A DNA stretch of 64,000 nt from Microbacterium sp. PM5 (GCF_003293595.1 NZ_CP022162.1:2213798-2277797), one strand, 5' to 3'. Shown: positions 18,701 to 26,705, counted from the first letter of the stretch. Notes: generated from the sequence alone by a model not told the origin. Made by a program: numbers and translations.

Positions 18701-19447
18701 GACGACGATGTCCTTCTCCGTGGCCTCAAAGAAGTAGACGATCTCGTCAAGGTACGCGTCGAAGTAGGTATCAGATTGTTTGGTGAGGGTAACGGTGGTG
18801 ATGGCCGCGTTCACTGATGCACTCATCAGCGGACGGACACGAAACGCGACAACGAGGGCCCAAGCCAGTCCGACGATGGTCACCGTCGCAACCACATATG
18901 CCAGGACATGCCGCCAGGTCTCGCCGAACCACGAAGTGATAAGCGGGTGGAGCGGCCCGAGCAGAAAGAGCACGGCAGCGACCAAAAGCCCAACTGCAAC
19001 CGCGAGCCAGAACTCGCCTGCGCGCTTCGGGACAGTGGCGCGACGAAAACGAGACTGCGGTACCTTCCGTACCGGAGTGCGATACAGAAGCTGCTTGACG
19101 ATCTCCTTCTGTATCTGGTTGACACGTGACGTCGGAGAGCCGTCGGCGGGCTCAGCAACCTGCGTTTCCCGATCACGGGGCGCGGCGGTCGATAGCGACA
19201 AGCCCACGATGCGGCCTGAATACTCCGCCGACTCGAGCAAGTGAGAAAGCACGCTGCTCTTGCCGGTCCCGTAAGCGCCCGTCAGAGCTACATTGCGGGT
19301 GTCCTTGTGAGCGATGGCTCGAACTAGCAGATCGAAGTAGACCTTGTGGCTTTCGGCGTCGAACTTCGGAGCGAGGCTCGTGAGTCGCAACGCCTCGCCG
19401 GTGTCCGCGCCGTCGTGGGCTGCCGGCGCGATGAGATTGTCGGACAT
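15725..19447 (-). CDS. KAP/YobI-like membrane P-loop NTPase
   Basis: 1240 aa from ATG 19447. Walker A GAYGTGKSS (about 57-65); two membrane helices (about 147-166 and 181-203); Walker B IVVIEDLDRF (about 247-256); then IVFIYAIRDSVFEEIG, a sensor-like segment. Membrane helices inserted between Walker A and Walker B are the diagnostic layout of KAP-type NTPases, and the N-terminal sequence resembles Bacillus YobI. The remaining 900 residues are predominantly helical with no known domain and probably serve as sensor or effector. Last gene of the TIR/GNAT/NTPase cassette, 34 bp after the GNAT stop. Base composition looks less GC-rich at third positions than neighbouring housekeeping genes, consistent with horizontal acquisition. 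Biochemical role inferred only. Confidence 0.8.
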   Translation of the reverse strand: MSDNLIAPAAHDGADTGEALRLTSLAPKFDAESHKVYFDLLVRAIAHKDTRNVALTGAYGTGKSSVLSHLLESAEYSGRIVGLSLSTAAPRDRETQVAEPADGSPTSRVNQIQKEIVKQLLYRTPVRKVPQSRFRRATVPKRAGEFWLAVAVGLLVAAVLFLLGPLHPLITSWFGETWRHVLAYVVATVTIVGLAWALVVAFRVRPLMSASVNAAITTVTLTKQSDTYFDAYLDEIVYFFEATEKDIVVIEDLDRFEDVQVFDTLRSLNGLLNNSGQIGRRIVFIYAIRDSVFEEIGSSDLPEEPTHALSDHAKQALKRASRTKFFDIIIPVVPFVSPDNARDVMSTAMKSKAYKIDPGLIRLAARHVADMRLIHNIRNEFEIYRNELVVPDMALPDITDDLVFAIVLFKNTHLADYESIRHRDSALDHLYVAWRAAVRSGIATRATALTGLRSREALSSQNDRAADLGERLLRLRDDLDAAIPAPYALSLAEDEEGTLDSPETWARIVEEDSLQLTLTRGGSTATTFTFSAEALARMLGADVDPSNWAKADAEATTREESDLLAEISFLRHHTWADLHARADITFPKSLFSFTDDELRRLEALNEGDEVNFAQIVSATLPSELARELVRHEYLTSHFALYISKYYGKHLSANAREYIYRCIGPGEPDTTFPLSRKETRQILREQHADRRDDADLFSDKSVLNVNIVDFLLSERPGAAATVAEQLASMGDGRREFLDAYVAQGREPGMLLGHLAPRWSGSVEYAVSSEAVPPDKRVGIVNSALQTVNGPAVTGSAAFARLVELNYGSMTALTEPADAKSAATVLRLVGAAGGTIFDLAPLNPVAREAALSLGLFPVTEANVRAIVPSGKVVLAGIRRTHKQLYRHLSQHISDYLQLVKVKPAAFAVAGDSAQATNLLNDFSEAGNETLRSLLDACPPDVRIDDLASVPRETWAAIAAARRTLPTFVNVEAYIAYAGVDGSLAALLKARRIVTPQAAGRAARCEVAYAILAASDAIPSTLARTQTVLSMNTGLLDPTLVEGESGDLVARLIKAQLLPDDDASFTTTLLPDWESMERAIKVSKNFKTFVAPDVLPVAWLPQFIQSTQVSKDERLAVIHTLESYLTSATATQAREVATALIRGGWRIQTSRILALLSAGARSSQILVLTANWGNDIGLEQVKKILRALGGDYARVADGGSGRPNFPKDAAHRTILERLVGDTVRRVKEDHFKRSGFRLVASLK

Positions 19448-19481
19448 GGGCACATCGTATTCAGATAGCTCGCTTCGACAC

Positions 19482-20126
19482 CTACTCGGAGGAGCCGCCG
19501 CCGTCTTTGGCGCTGAACGGGAGCATGAGCACCGATGTCCCGGGGATCTCAACGAATCCGCTTTTGATCCAGTCAGCGCGGACGGCATCTCGCTTCGCCA
19601 GATCGAGGACGAGCTTTCCCGTCTCGTCTCGGGAGAGCTCGGCGGGCATCAGCGCGACGATGTCCTTGCGGAAGATGTGGGCGGCGCCACGCGCGAGCGC
19701 GAGGCTGTTTCCGGACCCGCGATGCTGCTCGGGGACACCGACGAAGTCCAAGATCACCAGGCTGGAGGCGAACACAGAGTCTTCGTCGACCCCCATGATG
19801 ACGTCCTCATCGAGGAACGCTTCGCCGACTTGTTGCAGGTCGCCGGATACGGCATCCAGCGAATCCAGCCAGTCGTCGTCCCATCGGTTCACACGGAGGA
19901 TGGCCGCGCGCGCGATCAGTTGTCTGTCGAGTGGACCGTGGTCATCCTCCGGGTCGGACAGCGCGAACAGCTGAGCGTTCCAGGCCTCGGCGGCTAGCTC
20001 GTGCGTCTCGCTGTCGATCGAGAGGTCCAACGCTCGCTGCGCGCCGATCACCGACTCGTTGCTCTCTACCGGGGCTCCCGGCGCCGAGGCTACCGGACGC
20101 TCGGTGCAACACCCGGTTTGTGGCAA
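19482..20126 (-). CDS. GNAT-like acetyltransferase-fold protein of the island cassette
   Basis: 214 aa if translation starts at TTG 20126; a GTG at 20051 is an alternative, and neither has a good RBS. The C-terminal half looks like a GNAT fold: SSLVILDFVGVPEQHRGSGN (120-140) with a Q/RxxGxG/A-type acetyl-CoA loop (QHRGSG), then a long helix, and the final DWIKSGFVEIPGTSVLML. The N-terminal 110 residues are acidic and lack known motifs. It sits 39 bp after the TIR gene and 34 bp before the NTPase gene on the same strand. It may modify a partner or simply use the fold as a sensor (inference). Confidence 0.6.
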   Translation of the reverse strand: MPQTGCCTERPVASAPGAPVESNESVIGAQRALDLSIDSETHELAAEAWNAQLFALSDPEDDHGPLDRQLIARAAILRVNRWDDDWLDSLDAVSGDLQQVGEAFLDEDVIMGVDEDSVFASSLVILDFVGVPEQHRGSGNSLALARGAAHIFRKDIVALMPAELSRDETGKLVLDLAKRDAVRADWIKSGFVEIPGTSVLMLPFSAKDGGGSSE

Positions 20127-20165
20127 TGGGAATGTCGAGCCGCGAGCTCGCCTGAGTTCTGCCTG

Positions 20166-21299
20166 TCACCGCATCGCAGCCACGATTCGCGCGATCAACT
20201 CGCCGGCGAGTTCGTCGGCGCTGCTGGCGATGGCGTCTCCGCGCACCGTGTCTGAGATCGTCAACGGGAACACCGCCGAGCGGAGCATTCCCATCGACGC
20301 GGAGTTGCGGCCGCCCACAACCGCCGAGTCGCCGACTATCACCGCAATCAGCGGATCCACCCGAGCCGTGAACCCATAGCGCTCGGCAAGCGGCAGGTCG
20401 ATGGTGGTGAGCGTCCGGAGCAGGCTCGCCAGACGCGGCTGGATGTGCTGCGGGTCCAGGACACTCCCGAGGGTGTCGTGAGGCAGGGTGATCCACGCGC
20501 TGCGCTGTCCCGACCGGGTGACGAGAAGGCCAGCCTCATCGCCACTCCGGTCTCGCTGACTCCTGGCGTGGGCGACTTCGGCGGTGTGGGCGTGGTCGAC
20601 CGCGCCGCCATGCGTGAACAGTCCGCTGTCGCGCCCGACGGCCACCATCTCGAGCGCTACTGCCTCCAGCTGACTTACGGGGAGGGACTGCACCTCGGCC
20701 GGGACGAGCGTGATCTCGACAGTTGATGGGCCGGACCGCGACCAACCGTGCGGCAACGCCTCAGCCCGAGCTACCGAGCTGAGAGCCTTGACGGCTGGTG
20801 CCCAGTCCAGGTTCCGGGAGCGCGGCTGAGGCGCTGTGCTCCGATCCGAACCCGGAAACCGCGGCTCAGTCGCGGGCTTACTGCGGCCCGGTTCGACCCC
20901 GGCAATCAGGGCGGCTGCGGCATCCTCTGTCGACAGGTTGAGGAGGTTGATGTGAACGATCTGGTCGAGGAGGCCGCCTGTCTCCGTCGGCGCCACGAGT
21001 ACAGGGAGGATCGTCCGGTTGATCCCCGTCGGATCCTTCGCGAATGCCGCGGCCCACTCGGGCTGCGTGAACCTGCTGGCCATGAAGTTCGGCGACAGAA
21101 CGACGAGGGTGCGCTTTGCCGTGCCGGCAGCGCGGTCCATTTCCAGGACGAAGTTCGTGCCCGGGCGGAAGTCCCAAGCCTGAATGACCGTGCTGTACCC
21201 GACGCGTTCCAGCTGCCATGCGATCCACTCCGCCCACTCCTGGTCCTTGGAGGTGTAGCTGACGAAGAAGTCGGGTCCGTCGGCGGCGGGAGCGGTCAT
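20166..21299 (-). CDS. TIR-domain protein, candidate NADase effector
   Basis: 377 aa from ATG 21299. TIR_2-type domain at about 8-130: DFFVSYTSKDQEWAEWIAWQ, then AWDFRPGTNF, RTLVVLSPNFMAS and FTQPEW, where Glu81 matches the catalytic glutamate of NAD-cleaving TIRs. A low-complexity Pro/Ser linker (about 137-165) leads to a C-terminal domain of about 210 residues with no recognised family; its best features are SAWITLPHDTLGSVLDPQHI and AVIVGDSAVVGGRNSASMGM. First gene of the three-gene minus-strand cassette. Bacterial TIR proteins commonly deplete NAD+ after a partner senses phage (family knowledge); the sensor here could be the adjacent NTPase. Confidence 0.82.
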   Translation of the reverse strand: MTAPAADGPDFFVSYTSKDQEWAEWIAWQLERVGYSTVIQAWDFRPGTNFVLEMDRAAGTAKRTLVVLSPNFMASRFTQPEWAAAFAKDPTGINRTILPVLVAPTETGGLLDQIVHINLLNLSTEDAAAALIAGVEPGRSKPATEPRFPGSDRSTAPQPRSRNLDWAPAVKALSSVARAEALPHGWSRSGPSTVEITLVPAEVQSLPVSQLEAVALEMVAVGRDSGLFTHGGAVDHAHTAEVAHARSQRDRSGDEAGLLVTRSGQRSAWITLPHDTLGSVLDPQHIQPRLASLLRTLTTIDLPLAERYGFTARVDPLIAVIVGDSAVVGGRNSASMGMLRSAVFPLTISDTVRGDAIASSADELAGELIARIVAAMR

Positions 21300-21353
21300 G
21301 ACGTGATCCTCGCATGCCGCGTGGTCTCCGTCTGCCGGCGGCGAACACGGGCT

Positions 21354-21383
21354 TGCAACCGGGGTCGAACTGTCACGGTTGCA
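21354..21383. promoter_or_regulatory. Inverted repeat in the divergent promoter of the island
   Basis: TGCAACCG, 14 bp, CGGTTGCA. It lies in the 87-bp gap between the divergent TIR gene (start 21299) and the gene at 21387, with the second arm ending three bases before that ATG. Candidate shared operator. Confidence 0.5.
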
Positions 21384-21386
21384 GGC

Positions 21387-21842
21387 ATGACGACATTCAC
21401 CTCGACCATCCCCTTCTCGACCACGTATGAGTGCCACCCCGACACCGACGTGGTGATCCCCATCACCAAGAGTGACCACAAACTCGCCGACGACCTCAAG
21501 CAGAACGCTCCGTCAGCCCGGTTCGACAGGCAGTCCGCCGTCGTCACGGTTCCTCTCTCGATGGCCGGATGGGCTGTTGCATACATGCAGCACTCGTACG
21601 GGCCTGGCGTACCTGAACTGGTCGGAGATGTCACCACGTCTTCACCAGCGCTCACTGCCCTGTATGCGGCGGCGAGGGTACTCGCGGATGCTAGCGCGCC
21701 CTCGGGCCTCGCCACACAGGCTGTCCGCTTTCAGGGAGCCGCCAAGGTGACGTTAGATCTCAACACCGACGATTCTTTCGCTCGCGTGATCTGGACGGGA
21801 TCCCTCCACGTGACATGGGAAGACGTCGCCGCAACGGCCTGA
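21387..21842 (+). CDS. Hypothetical protein divergent from the TIR gene
   Basis: 151 aa from ATG 21387, with no good RBS. Soluble, mixed alpha/beta, no signal peptide or membrane helix. The visible features are DVVIPITKSDHKLADDLKQ, a Ser/Thr/Pro-rich middle and a beta-rich end (KVTLDLNTDDSFARVIWTGS). No family recognised. It belongs to the island by position, sharing the short divergent promoter region with the TIR gene, so it could be a regulator, an immunity-like or a sensor component. This is inference from context. Confidence 0.55.
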   Translation: MTTFTSTIPFSTTYECHPDTDVVIPITKSDHKLADDLKQNAPSARFDRQSAVVTVPLSMAGWAVAYMQHSYGPGVPELVGDVTTSSPALTALYAAARVLADASAPSGLATQAVRFQGAAKVTLDLNTDDSFARVIWTGSLHVTWEDVAATA

Positions 21843-22092
21843 TGTGCTCGCTCGACGATGAGCCCGCCCGGCGAAGCGACCTCGTCTGCTGAGTCCGTCG
21901 AACTTCCCGCGCCGCTACGGCGTCACCTTCGCGCAGGCGGGCACGGGTCACCCCAGGCCCGCGAAGCCCGCAGTGCACTCGAAAACTTGGAGACGGTGTC
22001 GGGGTGGGTGACACAAGGTGTCATCCAAACCGTTGCTGGTATCACCTAAGGCTGCCAAGTGTCACGTGACCGCATTGCCGACAACACAGGTG

Positions 22093-22138
22093 TTGACACT
22101 CGGCATCCGCGGCTCTAACCTACAACCAAATGGTTGTA
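22093..22138 (+). promoter_or_regulatory. Leaderless promoter with operator over the start codon
   Basis: TTGACA (22093-22098), 17 bp, TAACCT (22116-22121), so transcription should start at or one to two bases before the ATG at 22130. The perfect palindrome TACAACCA-AA-TGGTTGTA (22121-22138) overlaps the -10 and spans the start codon. This is a classic arrangement for autorepression. Confidence 0.75.
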
Positions 22139-22492
22139 CAAACTGAGTTGAGCGACGATGAGACCGACCGGCTGTTCCACGCCCTGGCGGCGGCGACGCG
22201 GCGCGACATCCTGCGCCGCACGATCGTCGACGAGCAGTCGGTCTCGGCGCTCGCCGCGGACTACGACATGTCGTTCGCCGCGGTGCAGAAGCACGTGGCC
22301 GTGCTGGAAGCGGCCGGCCTCGTCATCAAGCGCGCCGAGGGACGCGAGCGCCTCGTGCGCGCCGATCCGCGCATGATCGCGCGTGCCCGAGCGCTGCTCG
22401 CCCGCTACGAAGACCTCTGGCGCTCGCGGATCGACCGCCTCGACGCTCTGCTCGCTGAACCCCACGATCCCCGTCCCACGCAAGGAGACTGA
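22130..22492 (+). CDS. ArsR-family winged-helix repressor
   Basis: 120 aa. MarR/ArsR-like winged helix: LFHALAAATRRDILRRTI, SVSALAADYDMSFAAVQKHV (recognition helix) and GLVIKRAEGRERLVRADPR (wing). No metal-binding cysteine motif, as in the ArsR subgroup that pairs with SRPBCC/AHSA1 genes. The gene next door is such a protein, one base after this stop. The palindrome over the start codon suggests autorepression of the two-gene operon. The signal it senses is unknown. Confidence 0.9.
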   Translation: MVVQTELSDDETDRLFHALAAATRRDILRRTIVDEQSVSALAADYDMSFAAVQKHVAVLEAAGLVIKRAEGRERLVRADPRMIARARALLARYEDLWRSRIDRLDALLAEPHDPRPTQGD

Positions 22493-22493
22493 C

Positions 22494-23456
22494 ATGCCCG
22501 TCACCGACATCACCACCGATCCCGAGAACCTCACGATGACCCTCGTCGCGGATGCCGCGGCACCCGTGTCCCGCCTCTGGGAGGCCTTCACGAACCCGCG
22601 TCAACTGGAGCGGTTCTGGGGTCCTCCCGGGTGGCCCGCCACGTTCACGGCGTTCGACCTCCGCCCCGGCGGTCGCGTCGACTACCGGATGACGAGCCCG
22701 CAGGGCCAGCGCTCCGCCGGATCGTGGGAGGTGCTGAACGTCGACCCCGGACGCAGCTTCGAAGTCCTCGACTCCTTCGTCGGCGACGATGGCGAGAAGC
22801 TCGACGGCTTCCCCTCGATGCGCATGGTCTTCTCGTTCGAGGCGACCGCCGACGGTTCGCGACTCACCAACACCACCTACTTCACCTCGCTCGAGGCGCT
22901 CGAGCAGGTCGTCGCGATGGGGGCGATCGAGGGTTCGCGTCTGGCGATGAGCCAGCTCGACGCCGTGCTGCAGGACCTCCGGGCGTACGCGCAGGGCAAG
23001 GGCACTCGCACCGAGCTGCTGACCGATCAGCACGTGCGGATCACCCGGCTCATCGAGGGTTCGCGCGAGCTCGTCTGGCGTGCCCACCACGAGCCGGAGC
23101 TGCTGCGTCAGTGGCTGCTCGGCCCCGACGGCTGGCAGATGGTCGAGTGCGAGGTCGGCGAGACCACCCGCTTCGTGTGGCAGCAGGGCGACGACGAGTC
23201 GACGCGATTCGGCTTCGAGAGCGAGCGGCTGCTCAGCGAGCCGATCTGGCGCGAGGTGTCGACGGAGCGCATGATCGGCACCCCGGGGCCGTCGACCGTG
23301 AACGACCTGCAGTTCTACGAGGAGGACGGCGCGACCCTGCTGACGCTGCTGATCGAGTACCCCGACAAGGAGACCCGCGACATGATCCTCGCGACGGGGA
23401 TGACCGACGGCATGGAGGCGTCGTACGCGCGCCTGGAGGCGGTCGTCGCGGGCTGA
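22494..23456 (+). CDS. Tandem SRPBCC (AHSA1-like) protein
   Basis: 320 aa from ATG 22494, with AAGGAG upstream. Two SRPBCC/AHSA1 units. The first (about 10-155) reads VSRLWEAFTNPRQLERFWGP then LRPGGRVDYRMTSP; the second (about 180-315) reads RELVWRAHHEPELLRQWLLG then YPDKETRDMILATGMTDGME. The fold makes a hydrophobic ligand pocket; the family includes stress-response and polyketide-related proteins, and the ligand here is unknown. Immediately downstream of the ArsR repressor (one-base gap), a pairing common in actinobacteria. Convergent with kdpE, 8 bp apart. Confidence 0.85.
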   Translation: MPVTDITTDPENLTMTLVADAAAPVSRLWEAFTNPRQLERFWGPPGWPATFTAFDLRPGGRVDYRMTSPQGQRSAGSWEVLNVDPGRSFEVLDSFVGDDGEKLDGFPSMRMVFSFEATADGSRLTNTTYFTSLEALEQVVAMGAIEGSRLAMSQLDAVLQDLRAYAQGKGTRTELLTDQHVRITRLIEGSRELVWRAHHEPELLRQWLLGPDGWQMVECEVGETTRFVWQQGDDESTRFGFESERLLSEPIWREVSTERMIGTPGPSTVNDLQFYEEDGATLLTLLIEYPDKETRDMILATGMTDGMEASYARLEAVVAG

Positions 23457-23464
23457 GTCGCGGG

Positions 23465-24148
23465 TCAGTCGCCGAGCACGAGTCGGTAGCCCATGCCCTG
23501 CTCGGTGAGCAGATGCTGGGGATGCGCCGGATCGCGCTCGAGCTTCTTGCGCAGCTGCGACATGTAGAGGCGCAGATAACCCGAGTCGGCCACCTGGTCG
23601 GTTCCCCAGATGTCTCTCAGCAGGTTCTGCCGGGTCACGAGCGTGCCGGGGTTGCGGGCGAGGAACTCGAGCATCCGCCATTCCGTCGGCGTCAGGTGCA
23701 CGACCTCGCCGCCGCGGACGACCCGGGTGGCGGCGAGGTCGACCTCCACATCGCCGAAGCGCACGACAGGCGTGTCCACGGATGCCGCCACGCCCCGCCG
23801 ACGTGCGAGGGCGCGCAGGCGTGCGAGCAGCTCGTCGATCTGGAACGGCTTCGTGACGTAGTCGTCGGCGCCGGCATCCAGTGCTTCGACCTTGTCGGCC
23901 GAGCCCGTGCGTCCGGACACGACGAGGATCGGCACGTCGGTCCACCCGCGCAGCGCGTGGATCACCTCGATGCCGTCCAGGCGCGGCATGCCGAGATCCA
24001 GCATGACGACGTCGGGGCGCGCCTGGGCCGCCGTGGCGATCGCGGCGGCGCCGTCGGGCGCGGCGATGACGTCGTAGCCGTGCGCGGCGAGGGTGATCCG
24101 CAGCGCCCGCACGAGCTGCGGATCGTCGTCGGCGACCAGGATCTTCAC
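23465..24148 (-). CDS. kdpE: Two-component response regulator KdpE
   Basis: 227 aa from GTG 24148 (GGGAGGATGAGG upstream). Receiver domain 1-115: VADDDPQ acidic pocket, phospho-acceptor Asp51 (VVMLDLGMP), conserved Lys in DDYVTKPF. OmpR/PhoB winged helix about 130-225 (TPTEWRMLEFLARNPGTLVT, then VADSGYLRLYMSQLRKKLE). Activated by KdpD, it turns on kdpFABC under potassium limitation or osmotic upshift. The start lies 4 bp after the kdpD stop, so the pair is coupled. Candidate binding repeats lie at 31563-31602. Confidence 0.95.
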   Translation of the reverse strand: MKILVADDDPQLVRALRITLAAHGYDVIAAPDGAAAIATAAQARPDVVMLDLGMPRLDGIEVIHALRGWTDVPILVVSGRTGSADKVEALDAGADDYVTKPFQIDELLARLRALARRRGVAASVDTPVVRFGDVEVDLAATRVVRGGEVVHLTPTEWRMLEFLARNPGTLVTRQNLLRDIWGTDQVADSGYLRLYMSQLRKKLERDPAHPQHLLTEQGMGYRLVLGD

Positions 24149-24152
24149 GACC

Positions 24153-26705
24153 TCATCCTCCCGCTTCGGCGACCGAGGGCGCGGCGAGAGTGGATGCCGC
24201 GGCATCCACCGGCAGCGAGACCACCATCGTCAGCCCCCCGCCGGGCGTGGTCTCGGGCGTCAGCGTGCCGCCCATGCCCTCGGTGAAGCCCTTCGACAGG
24301 GCGAGCCCGAGCCCCAGCCCGGTGGTGTTGTCGGTGTCGCCGAGCCGCTGGAAGGGAGCGAAGATGTCGTCCTGGCGGTCGGCGCTGACGCCCGGGCCGT
24401 GGTCGACGATCCGCAGCTCGACGGTCGAGCCGAGCCGGCTGGATGCGATGCGCACGCGCGTGCCGGGCGGCGCGTAGCGGCGCGCATTGGCGAGGACGTT
24501 GACGATGACCCGCTGCAGCAGCACGGGGTCGGCGCGCACCGCAGGAACGGTCGGATCGAGCGCGAGTTCGACGACGTCGGGTCCGATGCCCAGCTCGTCG
24601 AGGGCTTCGAGAACTGCCCCCGCGAGATCGACGGGGGAGAGCGAGACGGCGAGCACCCCCGCTTGCACGCGGCTCACATCGAGCAGGTCGGTGACCAGCG
24701 CCGCGAGCGCGGCGAGCGACTCGTCCGCGGTTTCGACGAGCTCGTCGCGGTCGGCTGCGGTGAGCGAGGGCCCCGCGGCACGCAGGCCGCCGACGGCGGC
24801 GATGGCGGCCGCGAGCGGCCGGCGCAGATCGTGGCTGACCGCCGACAGCAACGCCGTGCGCACCTGGTCGGTCGCGGCCAGGGCGTCGGCGGTGCGGGCC
24901 GTCTGCGTGAGCTCGCTGTGCTCGAGGGCCGCGGCGAGTTGCGCGGTGATGACGTCGAGGAGGCGTCGTTCGGGGCCGCCGACGTCGCCGCCGTGCAGCT
25001 CCAGCGTGGCCCGAGGGCCGCCCGCGGCATCCGTGCCGACGGGCACCACGACCGCCCGGCCGTCGCGCACCGGCTCGCCGTCGGTCGCCAGCACCTGCTG
25101 CGTCGATCCGTCTCCGGCCAGCAGGCGCGCCCCGCTCACGCCGAACGCTTCCCGCGTGCGACTGACCAAGGCCGGAACGGCGCTCTCGCCCCGCAGCACG
25201 CTGCCCGACACCGTCGCCAGCAACTCCGACTCCGCAGCGGCGCGCCGTGCCCGGCGGGTACGACGCGCGGCCTGGTCGACGATCCAGCTCACCAGGATCG
25301 CGATCACGACGTACAGCACGAGCGCCAGCGCGTGCAGCGGGTTGTCGATCGTGACCGTGAAACGCGGATGGATGAAGAGGAAGTCCAGCGTCAACCCCGA
25401 CAGCACCGCCGCGAACAGCGCCGGCCAGATCCCGCCGATCAACGCGACGACGACCACGAGCAGTTGGTAGGAGAGCACGTCGGAGGTGATCGTCTCTTCG
25501 TTCGCGGTCGCGAACAGCAGCCACGACAGCAGCGGCCCGCCGGTGAGAGCGACCACCAGCCCCAGGATGCGCCGCCGCCAGCCCAGCGCCCCTCCGGTCA
25601 GCCGCGGCAGGTGCAGGTTTCCGCCTGCGGCGGCGTGGGTCACGATGTGCACGTCGATGTCGCCCGACTCGCGGATGACCGTGGCCCCGATGCCCGGACC
25701 GGTGAAGGCCGCGCCGAGCCGGCTGCGACGACTGGCGCCCAGCACGAGCTGGGTCGCGTTGACCGACCGGGCGAACTCGACCAGCGTCCGCGGCACGTCC
25801 TCGCCGATCACCTGGTGGTAGCTGCCGCCGAGCGACTCGACGAGTGCGCGCTGGGCCGCGAGGGCACCGGGGGCGGCCGCACGCAGCCCCTCCTGCGTCG
25901 TCACGTGCACCGCGAGCAGCTCGCCCCCGGCGGCACGCGCGGCGATGCGCGCTCCGCGCTGCAGGAGCGTGTCGCCCTCCGGGCCGCCGGTGAGGGCGAC
26001 GACGACCCGCTCGCGCGCCTGCCACGCCCCGCGGATGCCGTGCTCCTCGCGGTAGCTCTGCAGCGCGCTGTCGACCTCGTCGGCGAGCCACAGGAGGGCG
26101 AGTTCGCGCAGGGCCGTGAGGTTTCCGAGGCGGAAGTAGTTCGACAGGGCCGCGTCGATGCGCTCGGCGGGGTAGACGGCGCCGGCGGCGAGCCGGTCGC
26201 GCAGCGACTGCGGGGCGAGGTCGACGACCTCGATCTGGTCGGCGGCGCGAACCACGGCATCCGGCACCGTCTCGCGCTGAGTGACCCCGGTGATCTGCGC
26301 GACCACGCCGCCCAGCGAGGCGATGTGCTGGACGTTGACGGTCGTGATCACGTCGATGCCGGCGGCCAGCAGCTCCTCGACGTCCTGCCATCGCTTCTCG
26401 TTGCGGGAGCCGGGTGCGTTGGTGTGGGCGAGCTCGTCGACGAGCGCGATCTCGGGATGCCGATCCAGCAGGCCGTCGAGGTCGAGCTCGTCGAGGTCGA
26501 CCTCGCGATGGCGCAGACGCCGGCGTCCGAGCGTGGGCAGGCCCTCCGCGCGGGCCGAGGTGGCCGCGCGGCCGTGGGTCTCGACGATGCCGACGACCAC
26601 GTCGCGCCCGTCGGCGAGCAGACGGTGTCCCTCGGACAGCATCTCGTAGGTCTTGCCGACGCCCGGCGCCGCTCCGAGCAGCACGCGCAGTCTGCCCCGC
26701 TTCAT
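24153..26705 (-). CDS. kdpD: Osmosensitive K+ sensor histidine kinase KdpD
   Basis: 850 aa. N-terminal KdpD domain with Walker A GAAPGVGKTY (11-20) and DELAHTNAPG, then a USP-like domain (about 230-370), four membrane helices (about 385-490), a GAF-like region, HisKA with His625 (SHDLRRPLAAA) and a HATPase_c domain with a GLGLALSKGF ATP lid. Length matches full KdpD. It senses low K+ and intracellular signals and phosphorylates KdpE. Lies downstream of kdpC with a 97-bp gap, on the same strand. Confidence 0.95.
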   Translation of the reverse strand: MKRGRLRVLLGAAPGVGKTYEMLSEGHRLLADGRDVVVGIVETHGRAATSARAEGLPTLGRRRLRHREVDLDELDLDGLLDRHPEIALVDELAHTNAPGSRNEKRWQDVEELLAAGIDVITTVNVQHIASLGGVVAQITGVTQRETVPDAVVRAADQIEVVDLAPQSLRDRLAAGAVYPAERIDAALSNYFRLGNLTALRELALLWLADEVDSALQSYREEHGIRGAWQARERVVVALTGGPEGDTLLQRGARIAARAAGGELLAVHVTTQEGLRAAAPGALAAQRALVESLGGSYHQVIGEDVPRTLVEFARSVNATQLVLGASRRSRLGAAFTGPGIGATVIRESGDIDVHIVTHAAAGGNLHLPRLTGGALGWRRRILGLVVALTGGPLLSWLLFATANEETITSDVLSYQLLVVVVALIGGIWPALFAAVLSGLTLDFLFIHPRFTVTIDNPLHALALVLYVVIAILVSWIVDQAARRTRRARRAAAESELLATVSGSVLRGESAVPALVSRTREAFGVSGARLLAGDGSTQQVLATDGEPVRDGRAVVVPVGTDAAGGPRATLELHGGDVGGPERRLLDVITAQLAAALEHSELTQTARTADALAATDQVRTALLSAVSHDLRRPLAAAIAAVGGLRAAGPSLTAADRDELVETADESLAALAALVTDLLDVSRVQAGVLAVSLSPVDLAGAVLEALDELGIGPDVVELALDPTVPAVRADPVLLQRVIVNVLANARRYAPPGTRVRIASSRLGSTVELRIVDHGPGVSADRQDDIFAPFQRLGDTDNTTGLGLGLALSKGFTEGMGGTLTPETTPGGGLTMVVSLPVDAAASTLAAPSVAEAGG
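24192..24207. repeat. GGATGCCGCGGCATCC palindrome inside kdpD
   Basis: Exact copy of the 16-bp palindrome, encoding Asp-Ala-Ala-Ala-Ser on the gene strand near the KdpD C-terminus. Confidence 0.7.

Noticed and set aside
19448..19588. Upstream extension of the NTPase gene (47 more codons)
   Set aside because: It overlaps the GNAT gene, is Ser/Arg/Pro-rich and lacks family similarity; ATG 19447 is a better start.
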